DNA of 64,000 bases, taken from positions 496,001-560,000 of the forward strand of contig WHVD01000022.1 of NCBI GenBank assembly GCA_015178975.1, read 5' to 3'. Source of the stretch: Hysterangium stoloniferum (Eukaryota; Basidiomycota; Agaricomycetes; Hysterangiales; Hysterangiaceae). Below the pieces are notes generated by a model. The model worked only from the letters and a program-made list of their open reading frames with translations. It did no database searches and was not told the DNA's origin. Position 1 is the stretch's first letter; every line of letters begins with the position of its first letter. The position numbers and the translations under genes were made by a program. Shown piece after piece: positions 11,479 through 22,309 of this stretch.

Positions 11479-11639
11479 GGTTTTTAACGTCTAAGAACTC
11501 TTTAGAATTATCCCACTGTGCGGTCTCAGCGCACTAGACTGTTATGTGTGGATCCTGTGGTGGTCGATCTCCAGAAGGATAAGAAATTAGTGTAAGAAAT
11601 TCGGAAGGTCATTTGAAGAGTGTTCTGGAGGGTGCATAC

Positions 11640-11780
11640 TTCAAGGAGGGTGAACGGCCCGTTTCAAAAGGAGGGGAAAAAACGCGTGTTATACTTTGCA
11701 AGCACAGCACCGAGGCTATATATTGAAACCGGCTCTGCGTCTGTCTGCACCATAAAACTACAGTATAACCGCCTGCCGTA
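11640..11780 (+). repeat. 5' module of the plus-strand family A paralogue, copy 1
   Basis: A stretch with AAGGAGGGTGAACGGCC, AAAAGGAGGGGAAAAAACG and CATAAAACTACAG. It is a diverged copy of the block directly upstream of the gene starting at 12115 and of a third copy at 14600-14760. No coding exon follows it. Confidence 0.5.
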
Positions 11781-11934
11781 AATGTACAGGAACGCACTGA
11801 AGTTGCCACATTATGCGGTGACAGCTTGTCAAACTATTCATAGCTGCCATGTGTGTTTGGGCGGTAGACGATCTCATGAAGGTCCAGTAATGAGTGTAGA
11901 AAATAGTAAAGGAAATTGAGAGTATCCCGGAGTC

Positions 11935-12111
11935 TGTAATATTGAAGGAGGGTGAGTGGACTTCCAAGTTGTTTAAAAGGAAGGGATGAAACGTTGGGTA
12001 TCCTGTATAAAGCACCGCCGCCCCAGTGCTATATCTGGAAATTCATTCCGCTGATCACTGCACCTTAAAAGCAGAGCATCCCCTTCCGATATCACAACCA
12101 CCTGCTACCCC
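11935..12111 (+). promoter_or_regulatory. Probable promoter block of the plus-strand family A paralogue (5' module copy 2)
   Basis: Lies directly 5' of ATG 12115. It shares the GAAGGAGGGTGAG, TTGTTTAAAAGGAA and GCAGAGCATCCCCTTCC elements with the other two module copies. A TATAAA at 12006-12011 lies about 105 bp before the ATG and is a plausible TATA box. Its position relative to an intact gene and its conservation across copies suggest a promoter and 5' UTR; this is not proven. Confidence 0.5.
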
Positions 12112-12114
12112 CCA

Positions 12115-14064
12115 ATGTCGACTTCGATTGAGACGACTCTAAGCAACCATGATATCGCACGGGGTGAAAGCCTCCTACAAGAGATCGAGTGGCTACAACC
12201 CTTGGTTTCCCCAACTGCATTGAGGAAAGAAGAACGGGAGGAGATTATTGACGCAGGAATAAGGGAAAGATTCCGGGCGATGATTCGAGAAGATTGGAGC
12301 TGTATCGAACATGCGCCTGGTTTATGTTACCGAGCACCCAAAGACAACCAGCACATACCACTGTCTGAAGAGGACGTGGAGGTTAGGGTGGAGGAAATGG
12401 TGCGCAAAAAGAAAATATCCTTTTCACATCCATTGTTGACAAACCTCATTTTTTCAGGTTCAAAAATCTTTTCCGTCCCGAAGAGAGATAAACCGCCAAA
12501 ACATCGATTGGGAAGGTGCCCCACTCGCTGATAGCTCGTCTTCAAGTATTGGCCCAGGGCATTACTGTGGAGTCGGTTTGGAATGGGTGGGGATGAAATG
12601 GCTTTCCATAGCAAAAAAAGCTGCGCTGATGGGAAAGTTGATGATATACGAGCGAATGACGTGTGAAGATAACAAGGTCGTTAACAAGTTTCTACGGAAG
12701 CATCTTACGCTGCCAATACTGGGAATAGTAATTCAAGAGAGCATTGATTTGATGAGGTAGGGATGCAACAGCGTCAAGCATTGAAAATACTCACGCTTTC
12801 TAGACCGACTTATCCCCCTCAAATTCGACAACGGGCATCAGTAGTCTTAGGAAGGATCGGGGATTCACGTGTTATACAGCGGAGAAATGAAGGACCCACT
12901 GCCAAGCTGATGACAAGTTTGGCTTGGACCTTCCTCGCGTGGCCCGGCACTCGATTGTTGGATGAAGATCGGCCATCAACTACAATTACATCATCGCTTT
13001 ACAATGCTGTGATCAAATCACCGCTACACACGAACTTGAATGAGGTTACGTCGGCATTTATCCAGCAAATCGTCGGATATGTATCATCCCCATGTGATCC
13101 CCCTACCCCCTGGACCCTCCTCGCCCACCTTGAATGTCTCGTAGAAAACACCTGCCACTTGCGTGAACTGTCTGTAGAGGAGCTCACTGTGATCAGAGGT
13201 TACATTGAATTATGGGTACAACCGTGCGTTGCGACATCACATCATGTCATCCTGACCCCCAAACCACCACAGGCAAAACTACCCACACCGGCATTCCTTG
13301 TATAATCCTACTATAAATCTTCTCGCGTGTTGCATCCACCAAGAAGCCCGGTTTCGAGATATTGCTAGAGGTGTATTGAAGGTTATAGTGGACGACACAA
13401 ACAACCATATAGCGTCCTTGACTCTTCGTATCGATGACCACACATCGAATTCACTGTGGAAGGATATATGTAGCTTGAGAACCTTCTTCAACGACAGCAC
13501 GCTTCGCACGGATAATATCAACCAGCTGAATGTGGTTTCTTCGTTCATTGAGCCGCTCCTATGGTATGTTGAGAATGTTTTACCTTCCAGCATCATCTCA
13601 TCCGCCCATGAAAATATCCTACCAGTCTAATTCTGACACGCACGAGTCCACATTACCGGCTCCTCCTGTCAGGCGAGCGACTAATCGAGGTCATTCTGAA
13701 CCTGATAGCTGGATCTTCCGACGTCGAATCCGCGTGTACCACAGTCCGCAGCCTCGATATAATCGCCATTCTCGCTCGTCTTCTTCCACATTGTGACGCA
13801 ATGGGTGGCTTAATCAACGATGAAGACCTCGGTTACTCCCTTGAAGACCTCGGTGGCTCCCTTGAATACCCCGATAACTTCCTTGAAGACCTCGGTGACT
13901 CCCTTGAAGGAGTAATCCTCGCGGTTCATTCCTTCCTTTGCGTCATCGCCACACCTTTCACCGGTGTGTGCGTAACATCTAATTCAAACTCCAGATCAGT
14001 TTTGGAAGACTATGGCTGGTCTGCCGATGCTCTTGTTCCATCCATTCCGCACTATTTACCATAA
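12115..14064 (+). CDS. Family A protein, divergent plus-strand paralogue (577 aa, five exons), function unknown
   Basis: Exons 12115-12399, 12458-12756, 12804-13223, 13273-13563 and 13626-14064 join with GT-AG introns of 47-62 nt. Their lengths sum to 1734 nt, so the frame closes at TAA 14062-14064. The product parallels the minus-strand family A genes throughout: an exon 1 motif with CIEHAPGLCYRAPKDNQHI; exon 2 SIGPGHYCGVGL; exon 3 RPTYPPQIRQRA, ITSSLYNAVIKSPLHTNL and a W-QP end; exon 4 CCIHQEARFRD; exon 5 SACTTVRSLDIIAILAR and LCVIATPFTG. It differs by a four-fold heptad repeat inserted in exon 5 (13825-13908). I recognise no known domain, signal peptide or catalytic motif; the protein looks largely helical. 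Start choice: the first ATG after the conserved 5' module. The open frame despite strong divergence from the others suggests selection. Confidence 0.75.
13825..13908 (+). repeat. Coding 21-bp tandem repeat (four heptads, acidic)
   Basis: Four consecutive 21-bp units encode DLGYSLE, DLGGSLE, YPDNFLE and DLGDSLE within the last exon of the plus-strand family A gene. The unit keeps the frame and inserts an acidic, leucine-spaced segment between the conserved ILARLLPHCD and FLCVIATPFTG blocks. It is absent from the minus-strand paralogues. Confidence 0.85.
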
Positions 14065-14599
14065 TTTCTCTTGGATAACGCCGACACATTATCCGAAGCA
14101 GGAGGAACGATAGTACTATTACCCTCTACTTGGCTCGTCTTTTTGCAATATTTCTAATTTATGTAAAGCTACATAGTTTCAGCCAAATCAAGAGCGCATA
14201 TAGTTACTTCTTACCGCCTTGATTCTGATAATATAGCGATGGGGCTTTCCCATGAAGTATAATTTTGCAAGGTAGGCCACATAGTGGTTCTATAAAGGAA
14301 GCACTAACAGATGTGATCTTAGAAGTCCATACCGGACTCACAGCACTGATTCGCTCCGAGCATAAGAATTTTGAAAAAAAGTAAAAAGTGAAAGTGTCAA
14401 CTGGCGTGACAAATTCGGATACGATACAAAACCATTATAGTGGTAGAGAATACCGGTGACTTCACAAAGGTTGTCGTGGTAACCTGGGACAATGGTGTGG
14501 CGGCCTTCGAAGGGGCTGACAAGTTGGGAAGAAAGGGGCACGTAAAAACATATCGAATATGCTGAATCTTCACACACCCTAAAAGCACCGCCTCCAAGT
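14065..14599. other. No gene recognised
   Basis: 3' flank of the plus-strand family A gene. Only short, overlapping minus frames occur, none with recognisable content or splice-consistent partners. Confidence 0.45.
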
Positions 14600-14760
14600 C
14601 GTCAAGCTACGGAGAGGGCCTTCACGTTGTTTAAAAGGAAAGGATGGAACGGTGTGTATGCTGTAGGAGCATGGCCACAATGCCATGCCTGGAAATTGAC
14701 TGTCGGGCTAACTACACCTTCGAAGCGCAGCATTCCCTTCCGGTATGAGTACGAACAGAA
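14600..14760 (+). repeat. 5' module of the plus-strand family A paralogue, copy 3
   Basis: Contains GTTGTTTAAAAGGAAAGGAT and GCGCAGCATTCCCTTCC in the order and spacing of the block before the gene at 12115. No family A exon 1 follows, so this promoter-like module is orphaned. Confidence 0.55.
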
Positions 14761-14821
14761 ACACATTGTGTCGCATAAAGAACCGTTTACTGGTTGAAGC
14801 ATACTGGTAACCACCCTGGTA

Positions 14822-15097
14822 GTGCGGCTACAAACGACTGTCAATTCAGCGGTCTCACCTTACCGACCATCACTTGCGACACACCGACATTCCCATTCTC
14901 CCGCAGCTGGACCTCCCCTTCCAGAATCATCACATTTTTCGCGCAGCGTATGCGTGAGAGAAGTAGTCGCCACTCTAGAGCCCTATAGACCTGCAACATC
15001 AAGCTCGAAAGCCAACGGGAAAGAGGAAGCTGTAGAACCAGATGCTGACCAACGCATGCTGTGGCCGACCGTTGAAGGGAAAGGGGAGGAACTAGTC
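14822..15097 (+). other. Open fragment of an unidentified coding sequence
   Basis: An open frame from about 14822 encodes a Ser/Pro-rich then charged sequence (SHFSRSVCVREVVATLEPY, then KANGKEEAVEPDADQ). It is cut at about 15098, where antisense family A intron and exon 2 sequence begins. Composition suggests it may once have been coding, but I recognise no family. Confidence 0.25.
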
Positions 15098-15795
15098 GTT
15101 GAGGCTGAGTTTTCCTTACCTCAACAAATCAATGCTGTCCTGAACCAGTGTTCCCAATCTTGGCGGAGTTAGAAACTTCTTCAGGAACTTGTCAAGCTTT
15201 TGGGGTGGGGGCATAGTAAATCTACAATTCGCCGATACATAGCCAACTTGGCCATCAATGTAGCTTTCTTTGCGTAGTAGAGGACTTTCGCCCACAACCT
15301 GTCCAAACCGACTCCACAGTAATAACCGGGTCCAACGCCAATACTAGAAGTGGTGTCAACCTTAGATCGCACCCCAGTCCCCGCCATGACTGCCATATGG
15401 GTTGGTGGCCCCCCTTGTAGTCGTAACGATAGCCGGTGGGTCATGGCAGCTCGTTTCTGAAACCCGTCAATTATCATACAGAGTACATGAACATAGCATT
15501 AGAGTCTACTCACCAACTCGTCAACCCACACCTCCACATGGTCTACAGACAGTGGAATATGCTCATTGTCTTCGTGTCCTAGGTAGCATAAATCGTGCCC
15601 GGGTTCGTTACATCTCCATCGTTCTCGAAGTTTCGTCCGGAATCTTTCCCTCATTTTTGTCTCAAGGTCCTACTCCCGTTGCAACCGTTCTGTGCTCTGT
15701 ACGCCCTGGGAAACCAAGGGTGGTAGCTCATCGACGCTGTCGAGGACGGTCTCAATCGGTGCGTTCTGCATCTGGTGATTGTTCGGAGTCGTCAT
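15098..15795 (-). pseudogene. Family A copy 2, only exons 1 and 2
   Basis: Exon 1 (about 15795-15517) and exon 2 (about 15460-15130) are present, but exons 3-5 are missing; unrelated sequence starts at 15098. Exon 1 has TAG in place of CAG in the RE-QDFETKMRE segment (near 15674). Exon 2 is frameshifted near 15365 where several bases are lost. It is a dead 5' fragment that still carries the full 5' flank (15796-16260) and the copia remnant of its unit. Confidence 0.85.
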
Positions 15796-16260
15796 GTTCG
15801 AAAATCAACAACTGTGGGCAGCAGTTATAGTCACAGGAGGAGGCTGTGCTGCGTGTCTACGGCGCTGTCAAACGGACAGTTAATTTCTCTACATAGAATT
15901 CAGGCGGTGCTTGCACGGCATTCACAGCACCTCACCCTAAAGAAGGTCAATTTATCATTTTTTAATCATATTGGCCTCAGGATACTCTCAGTTACTTTCC
16001 TCATTTCTTACACTTCACGAGTTCCTGTACAGCCGAAAGCATGCAGGGTGGCTAATAATAGTTTGCTAAGTTGTCATTATATGTGGCAACTCGAGAGCTC
16101 TTCAGCGCCAAAGTTGAGAACTGAAGAGAATGTAAATACTGCATCCACATAGTTAGTTAAACTTCGAAACAGAATTTAACTTAACGACGCACTCTCAGTG
16201 GTTAAACGATGCTGAGAGACTTGTTTGACTAAAAAAACTACAAGTATATACTATATACTA
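15796..16260 (-). repeat. Conserved 5' flank of family A, copy 2
   Basis: Same order of blocks as 6959-7435, including the CATAGAATTCAGGCGGTGCT and GAAAGCATGCAGG words. It lies between dead exon 1 and copia remnant 2. Confidence 0.7.
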
Positions 16261-16261
16261 A

Positions 16262-18985
16262 TCTTCAAGAGACATAATTCGAGTAGAAAAAGAATTCCCC
16301 CCTTCTGAGCCATAACTTTACATGACCGCTGCCTTGATATTTTCAGGCATTTATTGCTCCAATGAGTTGTATGGTACCATTTTCAATTAAATGTCGAATA
16401 TAGTGATATTTGACTTCGTATTGTTTCATTCGGCACAGTGGACGTTGATTCGAAGCGATCGCTATCGCTCTTGATTGTCTTTGAAGATAGCAGTCGATTC
16501 TTCATATACGACATAGAGTTCTTCTAAGAAATGTCTTCTCCACATGACTTCGCGAGCAACTTCTGAAAATGCCACATATTCAGCTTCCGTGGATGAAAGT
16601 TTTTCTGGATGACCAAGATAGTTTATTAACCAAATAAGCAATATCAGGACGCGATACGACGGCTGGGAACATGAGACTCGCAATAAGCTCTCGATAGGGC
16701 AGTTTGGTGGTTTCTTCTTTATCTTTACTAGTTTCTGGCGATACAATCGAACTAAATCAATTCCAAGTGGGATAGGAGATCGATCGCATTGGTTTAGAAT
16801 TTAGTATGTTGCATTTTCTCGTGATATTTTGAATCTAATCCTTTTGGGAGATATAAACCGATTTAGATTTTGCATCATACCGGATGCGCGTCCCCAAAAT
16901 CCAGTGAGCTTCACTTTCGCTCGAAAATCCAAATCGATCATTGAGTGCTTTTTCCGCTCTAAAAGTCGATTTTCATCTCTACTGCTGTGGCATCGTCGGC
17001 CCAGAAACCCACTACAACCCAAATTCCATCTTCCTAAGTCTTGAAACATACTGCATTGTCGCAATCCGAATATATCCATGCTAGTTCTTTAACCATAAAT
17101 TTGCATAAAGTTCTTCGCCATTCATTTCCGCCTTGTTTGGTCCCATACAACGCCTTTAATAATGGCAAGGCAAGATGTTCTTTTCCCAGTTCTTCAAACC
17201 CTTTTATTCGCTGTTCCCACACTCTTTCTTTCATCGTTCCATGTAAGCACGCCGATTTAACATCAAATTGGGGAATGGCGGAACCGCCTAGAGCTAATAA
17301 AATTCGAAAGGACTCCCATTTCATAACTGGTGCGTATGTTTCATTAAATTTTAGGCCTGGTATTTGACTCAATCCCTTAACGACGATACATACTTTTCTT
17401 TTGACAAATTGGCCATTTTTGTAGGATCCTCGACAAACGGTGCCAGTCTTTAATATACGCGTACCAGGTGGCGGCTCTTTAATACACGTGTACCAGGTGG
17501 CGACTCTTCGGGTGGACCCAATACTTGATCTTCTATCGTATTTCTCCACTCCGCTTGTCTTGCTTCCTCACAGGCTCTTCCCTCTTCACCAGGCATTTCC
17601 AAAGTCTCTTTGGTAGTTGGATTATTATTCATCGCGGAGAAGATAACTGGATCATCTGGACAGACCGTCTTCACTAGTTTCTTCAATTGTTTCAATTGCG
17701 CTATTTATTCCTTCTCTTATTTTTTTCGAGATCTTGTCATACCCCACGGGTAGTCTAGAACTTCTGAGACCAAACGATATGCGTTAACCATTTGTCTTCC
17801 CTGTCGTTCTGTAGATTTTGCAGGAAATCGACTAGCAGGGATACGAATAGTAAATCTTGGTTTTTGTTCCAGCAATATCTGTTGTTTTTTTGGTTCTACA
17901 GAGCATAGACTCAGTTTATCTATATATTTTAAATTTTCTTCGTCTCCATAAAGAATAGGAGTTGCCGGTGTAACCACATCTTCATGAAATATAATGTTTC
18001 GTGCTTCTTCAATTCGTTTAGATCCCGAAAACCAAACTAGATATCCCGATGAATATGGCTCATAACCAACCATTTTTGATCTTGAATCCCATTTCTAGCG
18101 TTTTTACTTTAGAACGGCAATGCTAACAGGGCATCCAAATATTCGCAAATGAGATAAATCCAGCTTTTCTCCTGTAATTCGTTGAAGGGGCATTTGACCG
18201 TCATTTGCACGAGAAGGGCGTCAGTTTCTAAGATATGCCATAGTTTTCACAGCAAATGTCCACACGTTTTTCGGTAGTTTCGGTATATATAGCATCGCTC
18301 GGGTTCCTTCAGTAATCGTAGGGATTCCCCTTTCAGCAAGACCAGAACGCTCATAAATAGTGTTATTCCTTCGGACGTAAAATAACCCATTAATTCCGAA
18401 TCAATGAACTCAGTTCCATTGTCTGCAATTGTTGGAATTTGTGGTTCAGAACATTATGTACCCACATGTATCCATAATAGTCCCTATCCATGTCTGTGAC
18501 TCTGTCCAGTATGCGGTCGTCTGAGTTCGGTTACTTCTGGTAACCAGTCTGTGTCTGTGTCTGAGTGGTGGTCTATTTGTCCACTAGGGTCACTATTATG
18601 TGCCCCGATCCCCATCTATTCTATCCTTTTAATAGCAATAACACCCTGAATATTGATGTTATGCAGTGTTTCTAGTTGGGTTATATAGTCACGAATTTTT
18701 GAAATGAGTTCGAGTTTGCTATTCAATGAGTTGATCCAGACAGCTCGTGTGTAATTATCGATGATAATGATAAAATATTTTCCCTTCCAAACTCGTAGTT
18801 TCCATAGCTCCTGCAAGATGCATATGAAGTAATTCCCCAAAACGGGTGGCTCCACCACATGAAGCGGTACCCCAAGAAACAAATGGTTCGGGGAAGCGTG
18901 CAACGACAAAGTATCCGACGAATGGGATGCTATGAAAAGACTCAGAATGACATCCTGCTGTTATTCTGGTCGGAGATCTCCTGAG
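16262..18985 (-). mobile_element. Decayed Ty1/copia element, remnant 2
   Basis: Minus-strand fragments run from RNase H (16462-16746, with SSTEAEYVAFSEVAREVMW) through reverse transcriptase (17034-17549, including VCRGSYKNGQFVKRK, NETYAPVMKW, FDVKSACLHGTMKE and YGTKQGGNEWRR) to a connection segment (17717-18073, MVGYEPYSSGYLVW) and the integrase core (18616-18909, YFIIIIDNYTRAVW). It is closely related to the pol of the 31.4-36.0 kb element but clearly diverged from it. Stops and frameshifts break it, the LTRs are gone, and a solo LTR (18430-18634) interrupts the integrase. Confidence 0.92.
18430..18634. repeat. Solo LTR (205 bp) inside copia remnant 2
   Basis: Begins TGTTGGAATTTGTGG, a common LTR start in copia elements, and ends TTTTAATA. 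It is flanked by a perfect 5-bp duplication GCAAT (18425-18429 and 18635-18639). The other remnants (for example near 24550) are continuous across this point. It differs from both LTR types found elsewhere in the window, so a third LTR-element family is implied. Confidence 0.8.
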
Positions 18986-19669
18986 TTGCTCCAGCTCATT
19001 ACCGGAGGTGTAGTTGGATCACAATTAGGGGTATTTCGACCGTAATTCTGAACCTCGTCATGAAATATAGTAGCCGAATATACACTTTTTCTGGTTGTGG
19101 GACCCCTGCTGTTTCATTATACAATTTCTCTTCATCCCAGCCAGTCTGGATCCAGAGACCGAACTTTACTTGTTTCTTTTTTACATCACAAAATATAATT
19201 TAGTCAGATATGTTGACCCACGGCTTCACCACGCCAACCGTATTTCTTCAATGCCTATGTGCGATATGCTGCTGAGATAGCATGGCGATTAGGCATAGCA
19301 GAGAGCGGAGGTGAGAATGCAAATATTGATAGATACAAGGGAGGGATGCATCGTCGGTTAACCATAGGATTGTGTCATAATGATTGATAATATTAACGAG
19401 AGAATGTCGATGACAATGAATCCATTATGGATTAGATATATTATCACTGGATATGGACGGTTAGGCTGGGGGCTGAATAAACAACACTTTGGATTGGATT
19501 AGAAAGGCATTCCAAGTATTTGTTATGGGATTCACATAGGATTAATTCTAGGATAGTTTGTAGCTAACTAAGGTAACGATTAGTATCCTTGTTCAATTAT
19601 GGCGAATTGTCTCCGGATTATCAGGTGTGGGTTTGGAATCCAGACGGCTCCCGGAAAAAGTCTCCCATT
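18986..19669. repeat. Unit spacer (3' flank of family A), copy before 19670
   Basis: Non-coding segment shared by the units (compare 24900-25593, 28626-29290, 36690-37362, 40646-41255). It contains AAATATAATTTAGTCAGATA and a block around GGTAGGCTGGGGGC and TTGAATAAACAA. It carries the 3' flank and probably the terminator region of the family A gene. Confidence 0.7.
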
Positions 19670-21749
19670 CTAGGAAGCTTCTGGACTTTGTGGAGCGTCT
19701 GGAACAGCCTGATGCTCGCCAGAATAGAGGCTCTTCTTCCCTAAAACCGCTGTCCTGGTCATCGACCCGTCCCAATTGTATTTGTTCAATATCGATGCGT
19801 AATATGAGTTGGATGTTGCCGAATCACCAGTGAATGGCGTAGCGATTAAGCATAGAAGATGGTGAGTCATAAAAAACAACCATTCGCAGAGCCCGCCACC
19901 CTGGAAATTTTCATTGATTGAGTGCGGCTTTGTGCAATTTGTGTCATAATAATTAAGTGTGTGAGCGAGGATGTCGACAGAAACGAGCGCCCGTACTGTT
20001 ATACACAAAGATTCTGGGTCACAAGATCTCGCTATAAGTCCCAGTATTACCCTTGTTATAGTACTTCCAAACAACAGCAGCTCTTCATTTGGCCTAGCCT
20101 GCATTATAATCTTCCTAGTAGGACATATTCATAGGGAGAAATGTAAGACATTGCCAAAGCGGCCAAGATCGCGAACGCACCACATGATGGGCTCAATGAG
20201 TGATGAAATCACATTTAGCGGGTCAATGTAATCCGTGATGAATGCCTTGTCAGATAACAACAAGTCGAAGCCGTCCAAATTCCCAGAGATTGGAAATCTC
20301 TCAAAATCACTATGAAGCCTTAGGGATGCCGTATTTGCCCTTATCTCGTCTTTGACGAGATTCAATATCCGTGCATGATTGTCTCTAAACCAGGTATCCT
20401 GGTAGATGCAATACATGAAAATTGACATTCGATCTTCTCCCAGATCTTCTGGCTGGAGTCTCTCTGGGAGATACATCTATTGTGGCTTTCGTCAACATGA
20501 TACAAAGGTATGATGGCACGAGCATACCTGGGCCTCTTTCGGTTTTCTCTGGTATGGTTTTCATTAGGAGATTGTCGAGGTATGATTGTGCGACGCACGG
20601 TTGTAACCAAAATTCAAAGTATTTTCTGAGCGCAGTGAGCTCTTCTTTAGACAGAAAACCCACTTGGCATACTCTTGCGACGATATAGGCAAGGCTAGAT
20701 ATTAACAAATCATTTTGATTATCAAAGCACGATAAATATCGGGCGATGTGTACGATGAACGTTGATATGACTTCATCCAAGTTGGTGTGTAGTGATGATT
20801 TAATTACTGACTGATATAGGGATGACGTAATGGTGGTGGTCGTATTCCCATCTAACCAGTGGGCGCCAGGACACCGGATGAAAGCAAGACCTAAAATTTT
20901 CATGAAGTGACCTTCCATATTCCGGTCTATATGACTTATATGCATCACGAGGTTTTGTAAAATCATCGAGGCTTGTTTCCGAATTTCAGGCGGGTATGTG
21001 GGCCTACGAAGAAGTCAGTATTTGGAGTGAATCCAATCGTTGAGGGTGAGTTTTCCTTACCTCAACAAATCAATGCTGTCCTGAATCAGTGTTCCCACTC
21101 TTGACCGAGTTAGAAACTTGAACAGGAACTTGTCAAGTTTTTGAGACGAGTGTCGTACATCTACAATTTTCCAGTAGATAGTCAACTTGGCCATCAATGT
21201 AGCTTTCTTTGCGTAGTAGAGGACTTTTGTCCCCAACCTGTCCAAACCGACTCCACAGTAATAACGGGGTCCAACATCAATACTGGAAGTGGTGCCAACC
21301 TGCTGTGAGGTCGCTCCCCAGTCCCCGCCATGACTGCCATATGGGTTGGTGGCTCCCCTTACAGTCTTAATGATAGTCGGTAGGTCATGGCAGCTCGCTT
21401 CTCCCTGCCTCTGAAACACGTCGATTATCATACAGAATCCATGAGCATAGCATTAGAGTCTGCTCACCCACTCGTCAACCCACACCTCTACATCGTCTAC
21501 AGACAGTGGAATATGCTCATTGTCTTCGTCTCCTCGGTAGCATAAATCGTGCCCGGGTTCGCTACATCTCCATCGTTCTCGAAGTTTCGCCCGGAATCCT
21601 TCCCTCAGTTTCGTGTCGAAGTCCTGCTCCCGCTCCAATCGTTTTGCGCTCAGTACGCCCTGGGAAGTCAAGGGTGGTAGCTCATCGACGCTGTCGAGGA
21701 TGGTCTCAATCGGTGCGTTGTGCATCTGGTGATTGTTCGGAGTCGTCAT
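19670..21749 (-). CDS. Family A protein (611 aa, five exons), function unknown
   Basis: Exons on the minus strand: 21749-21468, 21410-21061, 21003-20528, 20463-20181, 20114-19670. All borders are GT-AG, introns are 57-66 nt, and the total of 1836 nt closes in frame, so this copy is intact. Exon 1 (residues 1-94) has MTTPNNHQM and a conserved ERWRCSEPGHDLCYRGDEDN block. Exon 2 has Gly-rich NPYGSHGGDWGA and YYCGVGLDRLGTKVLYYAKKA. Exons 3 and 4 look helical (SLYQSVIKSSLHTNLDEVIS; IVHIARYLSCFDNQNDLL; SIFMYCIYQDTWFRDNHAR). Exon 5 has DILAHTLNYYDTNC and LLCLIATPFTGDSATSNSYY. No known enzyme motif, signal peptide or clear membrane helix is seen. The start is the ATG conserved among copies. It lies in a tandem array with paralogues, with a copia remnant 5' and a spacer 3'. 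Confidence 0.78.
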
Positions 21750-21785
21750 GTTCGAAAGTAGACACTGGGTAGCAGTTATAGTCAC

Positions 21786-22300
21786 AGGAGCAAGCTGTGC
21801 CGCGTGTCCATGGCGCAGTCAAACGACGAATTAATTTCTCTGCATAGAATTCAGGCAGTGCCTGCACAGTATTCACAACGCCTCATCCTAAACAAGGTCG
21901 ATTTATCGTTGTTTAATCATATTCGCTTCAGGATACTCTCTGTTACATTCCTCATTTCTTACACTCCATGAGATCGTCTACGGCCGAAAGCATGCAAGGC
22001 GGCTAATAATAGTTGGCTGAGTTGTCACCATATAGTCTGGCAACTCCAGAGCTCTTCAACGCCAAAGTGGAGAACTGAAGACAATGTAAATATCTCAGCG
22101 GTTAAAAGGCGCTGTATTTTGTCAATACCTGAAAACAATGTAAATACTACATACAGATAGTTAGTTTGCTTCGACACGGAATTTTTTAACTTAACGATGC
22201 ACTAACTTAACGACATACTCTCAGTGGTTGGACGATGCTGAGAGACGTGTTTCACTAAAAAACTACAAGTATATACTAATACCTTCAAGACTTAATTCGG
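21786..22300 (-). repeat. Conserved 5' flank of family A, copy 3
   Basis: Shares the flank blocks with the other units. Near 22088-22200 a short part (ATGTAAATACTACAT with surroundings, then TTAACTTAACGA) is partly duplicated, making this flank slightly longer than in units 1 and 2. Confidence 0.65.
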
Positions 22301-22309
22301 GCAGAAAGA

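Noticed and set aside
15402-15830. 142-codon plus-strand frame as a separate gene
   Set aside because: Lies opposite family A exons 1-2 of a dead copy. Listed only as a low-interest antisense observation.
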